From Flavobacteriaceae bacterium UBA6268 (GTDB taxonomy: Bacteria; Bacteroidota; Bacteroidia; Flavobacteriales; Flavobacteriaceae), in assembly GCA_002440705.1 (NCBI GenBank), contig DJVA01000098.1, positions 1 to 5,515 on the forward strand: a stretch of DNA of 5,515 bases, written 5' to 3'. A program made the position numbers and the translations under genes. Of this stretch, positions 1 through 5,433 are shown piece by piece (position 1 is the first letter of the stretch; the number at the start of each line of letters is the position of its first letter). Under the pieces are notes generated by a model. That model was given only the letters and a program-made list of their open reading frames with translations. It searched no databases and was not told where the DNA came from.

Positions 1-427
1 GGCAATTGTTTTCTTCATAGAAAAAGGATTTCTGAAGGTGCAAATCGTGATGAACCCTCCAATCGATATATTCATCAAAGTCCTTTAATGACTTGACAAA
101 CTCGTGCTGATGGTGTTTGGCATCTTTCAACATAAAAGTATATAAAGAGACTTGCCAATCCCATGGATTTCTCACAAAACCAAACTTAAAATATTCCTCA
201 AATACCTTCTTGGACATTTGTGCTTTTAAATCCTTTGCTTTAATATGTGCATGGTATTTTAGCTTGGGCGGACTTACCTTTAATCCTAATTTTCTTTTTA
301 GTTTGTTCTTAAAAATGGGAGGATTCTTTTTTTGACTATCAAACTCGATCAGTGCATTTTGAATGCTCGTTCCAGCTACTTTATAGTTATGGATAAAAAT
401 AAATTTTTTGGAGTGTGATAAAATCAT
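1..427 (-). CDS. Sulfotransferase family protein, N-terminal part (cut by window edge)
   Basis: The frame stays open from an ATG at 427 to the left edge, giving the first 142 residues; the C-terminus lies outside the window. Two PAPS-binding signatures of sulfotransferases are visible. The 5'-phosphosulfate loop is FIHNYKVAGTSI near residues 11-22 (K16, G19, T20, S21), right after the first beta strand as usual. The 3'-phosphate site is GFVRNPWDWQVSLY near residues 83-96 (R86, S94). The layout fits the sulfotransferase family 2 / carbohydrate sulfotransferase type, which moves sulfate from PAPS to a sugar hydroxyl (family knowledge). No signal peptide is seen, so a cytoplasmic role is inferred. 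Its ATG overlaps the upstream FkbM stop as ATGA, implying translational coupling. Inferred role: sulfation of the glycan exported by Wzm/Wzt. The acceptor is unknown. The HNYK variant replaces the more usual H-x-PK before AGTS. Confidence 0.85.
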   Translation of the reverse strand, partial: MILSHSKKFIFIHNYKVAGTSIQNALIEFDSQKKNPPIFKNKLKRKLGLKVSPPKLKYHAHIKAKDLKAQMSKKVFEEYFKFGFVRNPWDWQVSLYTFMLKDAKHHQHEFVKSLKDFDEYIDWRVHHDLHLQKSFFYEENNC

Positions 428-1167
428 GACAAAGCCGTTTTCCTTCGATCTTTAAAAAAGAGTGTATTGTAGGTTTTGGCCACTAGTTCGTAATCCCTTC
501 CAGTTAGTTCTTTAAAAATCTGGCTCTGCTCCGGAATATCGACTAGGCTTAATTTATGTAAATCTTCTACAAGAATCATGGTAGGCCGATAGAGGTCCCA
601 ATCATTGGATTGAATAACCTCAACATCCAAACCCTCTACATCGATGGATATAAAATCAATCTTGGTTTGTTGGGGAAGATGTTTGTCTAATAGATCTTTT
701 AAAGGCGCAGTTTTTACTTTCACTTTTTCCCTTAATTGATAACGCTCGATAGCTTCTTTGGCCTTAGCTTCCTTTTCGCTAAAGGTATTAATTGCAGGCT
801 GGTTAAACATAAAGTAGGTTAGCTCCCCGCCATTTTTGGACACACCCACTTCCAAATTAATATCGCCTGGACGTTCGCTGTTAAATAAATCCATACTGTT
901 GGGAAGTGCATCAATGTTAATCCCGCGCCACCCCCTAGCATAAAAGATATGCGTATTCGAAAACTTTCTGGGATGATGCGCCCCCACATCTATATAAAAA
1001 CCTGACTTTTTGTAATTAAAAAAACGATCCAAAATGAGGTCTTCCCCTTCTTGGGAAAAGGATTTATTTGAAAATTCAATTTTATTATTGAATTGACTAT
1101 CTACCAGTTTTTCCCTAAATGATTTTGGGAGAAACTTTTTTGCTATTTTCAATAATAATTTTCTCAT
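424..1167 (-). CDS. FkbM family SAM-dependent methyltransferase
   Basis: A complete 247-residue protein of typical FkbM length. A basic, amphipathic N-terminus (residues 1-20) is followed by the common SQEGED motif (38-43). The SAM-binding motif I is YIDVGAHHP (58-66), with the motif II acidic end GINIDA (82-87). IDFISIDVEGLD (170-181) is the hallmark FkbM second acidic motif, and the last beta strands follow (NTLFF, 234-238). FkbM enzymes are mostly O-methyltransferases of sugars and polyketides and are frequent in O-antigen and capsule clusters (family knowledge). Here it probably methylates a sugar of the exported glycan (inference). The ATG lies 5 nt after the TAA of the preceding methyltransferase gene. 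A GGAGGT sequence at 1182-1187 sits 14 nt ahead of the ATG, long for a Shine-Dalgarno site. The stop overlaps the next start as ATGA. GC is about 40% by partial hand count, higher than the neighbouring methyltransferase gene. Confidence 0.92.
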   Translation of the reverse strand: MRKLLLKIAKKFLPKSFREKLVDSQFNNKIEFSNKSFSQEGEDLILDRFFNYKKSGFYIDVGAHHPRKFSNTHIFYARGWRGINIDALPNSMDLFNSERPGDINLEVGVSKNGGELTYFMFNQPAINTFSEKEAKAKEAIERYQLREKVKVKTAPLKDLLDKHLPQQTKIDFISIDVEGLDVEVIQSNDWDLYRPTMILVEDLHKLSLVDIPEQSQIFKELTGRDYELVAKTYNTLFFKDRRKTALS

Positions 1168-1172
1168 ACAAA

Positions 1173-1862
1173 TTAATACCCACCTCCAATAGGTATCTCT
1201 GGTTGATTTTTAAGAGGGTTTAGCTTTATATCTTTATGAAAAAACAGCGAGGTTGTCCAGGTATATTCATTGATCGGCCCAAACCCATGAAAATCTACTT
1301 CTATAAAACCTTGATCTCGAAATTGCTTTGAAATATCCGGATACCGATCACTATTATCTAAAATTATCAATCCTCCTGGAGCCAATAAGTTAAAAGAAGC
1401 ATTAGCACAATCATGCCTTTTAGTTCCATCAATTAAAATGATATCAAAATGTTTTTTAAATGTAATAGGTAATGTGGCATAATCGTCTTCCACTAAAAAT
1501 AATTTCTGATTAGGGAGTTGAAAGCTTTTTACTATCTCATACCACTCAGTGTGATGTTCTATCGAATATATTTCCTTTACTCTTTGTGAAAAATATTTAG
1601 ATGAATTGCCTGAACCCCATTCTAACATTACTTTAGATGAAAAATCGATTTGATTCAAATATTCTATAGAAGGATAGGTAAACCAAGGTAGATGATTTCC
1701 ATCGGCATCTATTGAGGTTTTACTAAGTACTGTTTGTTCATGACCATAATTTATTTTAAGAACTTTACAAGCTCCATATAAACTCGGTCTGGTCTTATGC
1801 GAAACTAGCCTATAGCCAAGCTTGTTAAATATTCTATGAATTACTTTTTTAACAATATTCAT
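1173..1862 (-). CDS. Class I SAM-dependent methyltransferase, polysaccharide-cluster type
   Basis: A 229-residue protein with a Rossmann-like SAM fold. Motif I is LEWGSGNSSKYF (80-91). SIEHHTEWY (100-108) carries the acidic residue expected to hold the SAM ribose. FDIILIDGTKRHDC (139-152) is the motif IV region, and LLAPGGLIILDNSDRY (159-174) is the post-motif segment seen in many O-methyltransferases. The first 70 residues are not a domain I recognise. The substrate is not readable; methylation of a sugar or glycan end is inferred from the neighbours. The start is well fixed: a TAA lies in frame 9 nt upstream of the ATG at 1862. The gene starts inside the last 14 nt of wzt, so translation is probably coupled. 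AAGGAG at 1878-1883 lies 15 nt before the ATG. The gene is AT-rich (about 31% GC in sampled blocks), like the 3' half of wzt. It shows no close resemblance to the FkbM protein next to it. Confidence 0.8.
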   Translation of the reverse strand: MNIVKKVIHRIFNKLGYRLVSHKTRPSLYGACKVLKINYGHEQTVLSKTSIDADGNHLPWFTYPSIEYLNQIDFSSKVMLEWGSGNSSKYFSQRVKEIYSIEHHTEWYEIVKSFQLPNQKLFLVEDDYATLPITFKKHFDIILIDGTKRHDCANASFNLLAPGGLIILDNSDRYPDISKQFRDQGFIEVDFHGFGPINEYTWTTSLFFHKDIKLNPLKNQPEIPIGGGY

Positions 1863-3126
1863 GACGCATTAATATTACTCCTTGGTTATTTTCAATTACC
1901 TTCCCGGTTTTAAAAAAATCGCCATTTTCAATTTCAAAATAACCCGCATTTTCAACCCAATCAAAAACATCTTTTTCTTTTCCTAAAAACAGGGTTAGAT
2001 AATAGGTTCCCGCTTGAAGCGCTATTTCAGAAATAGAAATTTTAATGAGTTTTTCGCTTTTTTGGTCAATTGAAATTTTTTGATTGGTAAGATGGTTACT
2101 TAATATAGTAATTCTTCTACCCTTATCATCATCAATACCAATAGAAATACGAATTTCATTGAACCGCTGGGTTGAGGTATTGGAAATCTTTAACACCAAA
2201 TAAATATTCATGCCCGACTGAATTGCCGCAATTTTCTCTCCATCTAAATTTTCAAACCAAAATTCATCGAATACGACCTTACTATTTCCCTTTCTGTCTT
2301 TTCGATCACTTAATTCTACAGAGGCCTCCTCGTTTCTAAATATTTTCAGGTAATGGTTAATTACTTCTTCTGTTTCACCCATCATTTCAATGCCACCATT
2401 ATTCATTAATAATACCTTTGTGCATAAATTTTGAATACTTGCCATATTATGACTTACAAATAAAACAGTCCTTCCGTCTTTACTACTTATTTCCTGCATC
2501 TTCCCAATGGCCTTCTTCTGGAACTCGGCATCCCCTACGGCCAATACTTCATCCACCACCAATATATCGGGCTCCAGATGGGCCGCCACCGCAAAGGCCA
2601 AACGCACACGCATCCCACTACTGTAACGTTTTACCGGGGTATCAATGTACATCTCGCAACCGCTAAAAGCAATGATTTCTTCCTCCTTGCCCTTTATCTC
2701 GGCCTTGCTCATCCCCAAGATGGCCCCATTCAAATAAATGTTCTCCCGCCCCGTCAATTCGGGATGAAAACCAGTTCCAACTTCCAACAAAGAAGCGATC
2801 CTTCCCCGGGTCTTAATGCTTCCCGTGGTAGGGCTGGTAACCCGCGAAAGTATCTTAAGCAACGTAGATTTTCCCGCTCCGTTTTTTCCGATAATCCCCA
2901 ACACTTCTCCTTCCTGTACCTCAAAATCGATATCCCTTAGCGCCCAAACATAATCCTCCGTGGCCTTCTCGCTACGGTCGTTCACACTACCAATTTTTAA
3001 ATAGGGGTCTTCCTTTCCGCGAATACGATGCCAAAACCGATTAAAGTCATTGCTCAAAGTACCTGTACCTACTACACCCAAGCGGTACTGTTTGCTAATA
3101 TGTTCGGCTTTTAAAATAACTCCCAT
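1849..3126 (-). CDS. wzt: Polysaccharide ABC exporter ATP-binding subunit with C-terminal carbohydrate-binding domain (Wzt)
   Basis: A 425-residue Wzt-type ATPase that powers glycan export with Wzm at the inner membrane. It has the insertion-rich N-terminus typical of this family (residues 15-60). Walker A is GKNGAGKST (80-88). EVGTGFHPELTGREN (115-129) stands in the Q-loop region. The ABC signature is YSSGMR (168-173), Walker B is ILVVDEVLAVGD (188-199), and the switch histidine is H226 in VSHN. Residues from about 285 form a Wzt_C-like beta domain ending in the family-like stretch VFDWVENAGYFEIENGDFF (387-405). In E. coli O9a this domain binds the modified end of the O-antigen (established for that system). 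The ATG overlaps the wzm stop as TAATG. The 3' half is strikingly AT-rich (about 32% GC for 1861-2460 against about 48% for 2461-3120), suggesting a domain swap. A long Wzt with its own binding domain argues for substrate-specific export of a finished chain. Confidence 0.95.
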   Translation of the reverse strand: MGVILKAEHISKQYRLGVVGTGTLSNDFNRFWHRIRGKEDPYLKIGSVNDRSEKATEDYVWALRDIDFEVQEGEVLGIIGKNGAGKSTLLKILSRVTSPTTGSIKTRGRIASLLEVGTGFHPELTGRENIYLNGAILGMSKAEIKGKEEEIIAFSGCEMYIDTPVKRYSSGMRVRLAFAVAAHLEPDILVVDEVLAVGDAEFQKKAIGKMQEISSKDGRTVLFVSHNMASIQNLCTKVLLMNNGGIEMMGETEEVINHYLKIFRNEEASVELSDRKDRKGNSKVVFDEFWFENLDGEKIAAIQSGMNIYLVLKISNTSTQRFNEIRISIGIDDDKGRRITILSNHLTNQKISIDQKSEKLIKISISEIALQAGTYYLTLFLGKEKDVFDWVENAGYFEIENGDFFKTGKVIENNQGVILMRHEYC

Positions 3127-3992
3127 TATACTGTATCGATAAAGGTTTTTTCAGTTCTATTAAACACAATGATCCCCACAAAAAAGAGCACCAAACAAAA
3201 CAACAAGGTGTAGGTAAAGCCTAACCAACTAAAGCTTCCAGAATCCAACAAGAGATACCTAAAGCCTTCAATAATCTGGCTCATAGGATTGTATGTAATA
3301 AAATTTGTCACAAAGGGCGGGAATTTTTTAGTCGCCTCTGCCAAGGGATAAGGTACGGCAGACAAGTACATCAATAATTGCACGGCAAAACTCAACAATA
3401 TATTCAAATCGCGGTACTTGGTAGTAAGAGAAGAGACTACCATCCCAGCGCCCAGTCCTAGCAGGGCCATCATGATGATGTATGCAGGAAACAACCATAG
3501 GTTTCCATTGGGGGCAAGCTCATACCCTTTAAAAAGATAGTAGCAGTAAAAACAAATAAATATAACTAATTGAATGCCAAACTTTAACAGGTTCGAAATC
3601 GTGACGGAAAGCGGCATCACCACCCTTGGGAAATAGACCTTTCCAAAAATTTGCTGGTTCGAAGTAAAGGTGGTGGACGTTTTGGTTAAACATTCCTTGA
3701 AATAATTCCAAGCGGTAATTCCCGCAAGGTTAAACAAAAAAGGAGGAACTCCCCCTGTTTGGATATTCCCCAAATTATTGAATATCAACGTAAATACCAC
3801 CGAGGTGAATAAGGGTTGAATCAAATACCAAAAAGGGCCCAAGATGGTTTGTTTATAAACCGTGACAATGTCGCGCTTAACAAAAAGAAAAAGCAAATCC
3901 CTATAATGCCAAATTTCTTTAAAGTTAAGGTTGATCAGCTTTCTTTTAGCCGAAATCTCGTACAACCATTCTTCCTTGGGATGTGGGGTCAT
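3126..3992 (-). CDS. wzm: Polysaccharide ABC exporter permease (Wzm, ABC-2 type)
   Basis: A 288-residue ABC-2 permease of normal length for Wzm, KpsM and TagG relatives. The cytoplasmic N-terminus ends in the conserved region VKRDIVTVYKQTILGPFWY (38-56), the usual amphipathic interface helix before the first membrane segment. Six hydrophobic segments are visible at about 54-73, 84-100, 136-157, 167-188, 198-216 and 258-278. Conserved TKYRDLN (191-197) and YNPMSQIIEGFRY (234-246) also fit the family. With Wzt it forms the channel that moves undecaprenyl-linked glycan to the periplasm (family knowledge). The start is the first possible ATG, because a TAA lies in frame 9-12 nt upstream. It shares one base with wzt (TAATG), which makes co-translation likely. 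The gene heads the five-gene block; what drives it is unclear, with a weak promoter candidate at 4013-4041. Confidence 0.94.
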   Translation of the reverse strand: MTPHPKEEWLYEISAKRKLINLNFKEIWHYRDLLFLFVKRDIVTVYKQTILGPFWYLIQPLFTSVVFTLIFNNLGNIQTGGVPPFLFNLAGITAWNYFKECLTKTSTTFTSNQQIFGKVYFPRVVMPLSVTISNLLKFGIQLVIFICFYCYYLFKGYELAPNGNLWLFPAYIIMMALLGLGAGMVVSSLTTKYRDLNILLSFAVQLLMYLSAVPYPLAEATKKFPPFVTNFITYNPMSQIIEGFRYLLLDSGSFSWLGFTYTLLFCLVLFFVGIIVFNRTEKTFIDTV

Positions 3993-4012
3993 AGTAGGTG
4001 GTTAGGGTGTTG

Positions 4013-4041
4013 CAAGATAACAATTCTTTCGCTCATTCAAA
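4013..4041 (-). promoter_or_regulatory. Weak Bacteroidota-type promoter candidate for the wzm operon
   Basis: On the minus strand a TTTG (4038-4041) is followed after exactly 17 nt by TTATCTTG (4013-4020). The Bacteroidota sigma-ABfr consensus is TTTG, 17-23 nt, TAnnTTTG; the -33 element is exact, but the -7 element is an imperfect match. Transcription would begin around 4006, giving a leader of roughly 14 nt to the wzm ATG at 3992. The 11-bp GGGG array would then lie upstream of the promoter, not in the transcript. Short motifs of this kind arise often by chance. Confidence 0.25.
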
Positions 4042-4053
4042 GGGTAGAAAGGG

Positions 4054-4068
4054 GCAAAGACGCAAAGA
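4054..4068. repeat. Short GCAAAGA direct duplication, possible remnant of a dispersed repeat
   Basis: GCAAAGA occurs at 4054-4060 and again at 4062-4068, one base apart, with a related GCGCAAAT sequence further on at 4112-4119. From memory, runs of (C)GCAAAG are common in intergenic dispersed repeats of many bacteria, where the reverse strand reads as LCVFA-like peptides. Here it would be a worn fragment. It is too short to prove a family link without a genome search. Confidence 0.3.
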
Positions 4069-4135
4069 TGTAGCGTATGAACGGTTAAAGGTTTTTCGTG
4101 TAAGGAAAAAAGCGCAAATTTCCATGCAGAGTTAC

Positions 4136-4197
4136 CCCCACGATAACCCCACCATAACCCCACGATAACCCCACCATAACCCCACCATGACCCCACC
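4136..4197. repeat. 11-bp tandem repeat with phased GGGG runs (G-quadruplex candidate)
   Basis: Five full units plus a 7-bp partial unit follow one another with no slippage. Units start at 4136, 4147, 4158, 4169, 4180 and 4191 and read CCCCACGATAA or CCCCACCATAA, with the fifth CCCCACCATGA. On the minus strand, the sense strand of the wzm operon, this gives six runs of at least four G, each separated by exactly 7 nt (TTATGGT, TTATCGT or TCATGGT). This satisfies the usual G-quadruplex pattern (at least three Gs, loops of 1-7). The two unit types alternate (G, C, G, C, C at position 7), suggesting that a 22-bp doublet was duplicated. It lies about 145 bp upstream of the wzm ATG. A 10-base inverted copy (GTGGGGTCAT, 3983-3992) covers the wzm start codon. 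Function is not known. Confidence 0.9.
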
Positions 4198-4317
4198 TAT
4201 AAGGTACGGAAGGGGAATCAAGTTTAAAACGTAAAAAAGTATAAAAAAATAGGGTAATTTGAAATCCTTTTCCTACGCCATTATACAGAGGCAGTGGTAC
4301 AAAGGTTTTCTTTTATT

Positions 4318-4374
4318 GGTTCGAGTGTCGAACGCAATCACTATGGGACTCGTCACTAAGTTCCGAATGACAAC
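4318..4374. repeat. Degenerate intergenic repeat element with a GTTCGA/TCGAAC hairpin
   Basis: A perfect 6-bp inverted repeat, GTTCGA (4319-4324) and TCGAAC (4328-4333), is separated by GTG. The nine bases GTTCGAGTG at 4319-4327 recur exactly at 5438-5446 and 5480-5488 in the 42-bp tandem repeat on the other side of the epimerase gene. GTTCCGAATGAC at 4360-4371 is the reverse complement of a GTCATTCGGAAC-type core that I recall from dispersed repeats of flavobacterial genomes. I read it as a worn copy of one or two such elements. It lies just downstream of the epimerase stop, so its hairpin could shape the 3' end of that transcript, but no T-run follows on the minus strand. Confidence 0.4.
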
Positions 4375-4400
4375 CTAACTCTTTCAACTCCAATTAAAGA

Positions 4401-5384
4401 CTACCGACCCAAAAAAACCTTCCACGTAATCCCCAACCCCTCCTGTACCGAAAACTGCGGGTCGTACCCCATCAATTTGCAGGCCTTGGAAATATCGGCC
4501 AAGGAATCGCGTACATCGCCTTTCCGCGGAGGGCCATAGTTTGCATGGATGGTTTTGCCCGAGGTATGCTTCAAGGAATCCCACAAGGCATTCAAACTGA
4601 TGCGTTCTCCATAAGCCACATTAAACACTTCGTTTACCGCTTCCTTGGGTGCAAAAAACGCTTTGATGTTGGCCTGTATGGCATTTTCCACAAAGGTAAA
4701 ATCGCGGGTCTGCTCGCCATCACCATTAATGGTGGGTGAAACCCCGTCCTTTAACGCCTGCATAAACAAAGGGATAACCGCTGCATAGGCCCCCTTGGGG
4801 CTTTGCTTTGGACCAAACACGTTGAAGTACCGCAATCCGATGGTTTCGATGCCGTAGGTCTTATGAAACACCTCGGCATAGAGTTCATTCACCAGTTTCG
4901 TAACAGCATATGGGGATAGTGGTTTTCCAATGGTATCTTCTACTTTAGGAAGGTTTTTGCTATCGCCGTAGGTAGAACTAGAGGCCGCATAGACCAGCCG
5001 TTTTACCGACGAGCTTTCCTTTTGGGCCACCAACATGTTGAGGAACCCGGTTACGTTAACTTCGTTGGAGGTAATGGGGTCGTTGATGGAGCGCGGCACA
5101 GAGCCCAGTGCCGCTTGATGGGACACCAAATCGATGCCCTCTACGGCCTTTTTGCAGGTGCCCAAATCGCGGATATCGCCCTCCATGAATTCGAAAGCTG
5201 GATGGTTTTCAACGGCTTTGAGGTTTTCCTTGTAGCCTGTGGCCAGATTGTCGAGCACCCGTACTTTTTTCGCACCATATTTCAAGAGGTATTCTACTAG
5301 GTTGGCGCCAATAAATCCGGCACCACCCGTAACCAGGAAACTATAATTTGAGAGGTCTTGAGTATGGTAAGGAGTGTCGTGCAC
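4401..5384 (-). CDS. wbpP: UDP-N-acetylhexosamine 4-epimerase, WbpP/TviC-like SDR
   Basis: An extended short-chain dehydrogenase/reductase of about 327 residues with a GTG start. The NAD-binding TGGAGFIG lies at residues 19-26 and D45 caps the second strand. The family-specific stretch HQAALGSVPRSINDPI (89-104) is present. The catalytic set is S135-S137/T138 with Y159xxxK163, and LRYFNVFGP and NGDGEQTRDF lie further on. The pattern matches WbpP of Pseudomonas aeruginosa O6 and TviC/VipB of the Vi capsule, which interconvert UDP-GlcNAc/GalNAc or their uronic acids; which form is used here cannot be told. The frame is open upstream to an ATG at 5501, but that extension is encoded by the 42-bp repeat and by a TAnnTTTG promoter element. 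The GTG at 5384, just after that element, is therefore the better start. It probably supplies an amino-sugar precursor for the glycan exported by Wzm/Wzt. Base composition is close to 50% GC in a sampled block, higher than in the genes downstream of wzt. Confidence 0.9.
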   Translation of the reverse strand: MHDTPYHTQDLSNYSFLVTGGAGFIGANLVEYLLKYGAKKVRVLDNLATGYKENLKAVENHPAFEFMEGDIRDLGTCKKAVEGIDLVSHQAALGSVPRSINDPITSNEVNVTGFLNMLVAQKESSSVKRLVYAASSSTYGDSKNLPKVEDTIGKPLSPYAVTKLVNELYAEVFHKTYGIETIGLRYFNVFGPKQSPKGAYAAVIPLFMQALKDGVSPTINGDGEQTRDFTFVENAIQANIKAFFAPKEAVNEVFNVAYGERISLNALWDSLKHTSGKTIHANYGPPRKGDVRDSLADISKACKLMGYDPQFSVQEGLGITWKVFLGR

Positions 5385-5401
5385 TTTTAACGATTGAATG
5401 G

Positions 5402-5409
5402 CAAAAATA
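5402..5409 (-). promoter_or_regulatory. TAnnTTTG -7 element ahead of the epimerase gene
   Basis: The minus strand reads TATTTTTG, an exact fit to the Bacteroidota -7 consensus TAnnTTTG. Transcription would begin near 5396, about 12 nt before the GTG at 5384, and short leaders are common in this phylum. I see no clear TTTG at the expected -33 distance, which falls next to the 42-bp repeat. The match supports the GTG start over the far upstream ATG. Confidence 0.45.
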
Positions 5410-5433
5410 AGGTATTTTTTCGGTTTGGGAGCT

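Larger units (their letters stand above)
3993..4400. other. 408-bp gene-free region between wzm and the epimerase gene
   Basis: No credible gene is present on either strand; short frames here translate repeats into low-complexity peptides. Reading down the minus strand, the region holds a degenerate interspersed-repeat remnant (4318-4374) and then an A/T-rich tract with A-runs at 4226-4229, 4233-4238 and 4243-4249 at roughly helical spacing, suggestive of curved DNA. It continues with the 11-bp GGGG array (4136-4197), a short GCAAAGA duplication (4054-4068) and a weak promoter candidate (4013-4041). No convincing intrinsic terminator for the epimerase gene is seen: the 6-bp hairpin at 4319-4333 is not followed by a T-run on the minus strand. 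The region probably separates two transcription units but could be read through. Confidence 0.7.

Noticed and set aside
117..335. Plus-strand open frame of 72 codons at the left end
   Set aside because: It lies opposite the sulfotransferase frame, which carries both PAPS-binding motifs; the plus-strand peptide has no recognisable motif.
2418..2940. Two overlapping plus-strand open frames opposite wzt
   Set aside because: They mirror the Walker A to Walker B region of wzt; their peptides are proline- and histidine-rich, without domain signatures, and are explained by the higher GC of that segment.
3816..4073. Plus-strand frame over the wzm 5' end
   Set aside because: It is largely antisense to the conserved wzm N-terminus and ends in repeat sequence; no motif.
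4002..4196. Minus-strand frame giving a glycine/tryptophan-rich 64-residue peptide
   Set aside because: The first third is only the translation of the 11-bp tandem repeat and the rest reads through the GCAAAGA duplication; there is no family resemblance to a real protein.
4284..4304. TATAAT-like sequence with a nearby TTTG on the minus strand (E. coli-type or Bacteroidota-type promoter)
   Set aside because: The spacing between TTTG and TATAAT is too short for either promoter type, and no TAnnTTTG lies at the proper distance.
4319..4333. Intrinsic terminator for the epimerase gene
   Set aside because: The stem is only 6 bp with mixed composition, and no T-run follows on the minus strand; the T-rich stretch near 4231-4250 has no stable hairpin before it.
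4384..4584. Minus-strand 66-codon frame overlapping the epimerase 3' end in another frame
   Set aside because: The epimerase frame is clearly the coding one and shows family motifs; this is its shadow.
4545..5300. Plus-strand frames opposite the epimerase (4545-4739 and 5022-5300)
   Set aside because: Antisense to conserved epimerase motifs, with no independent signals.
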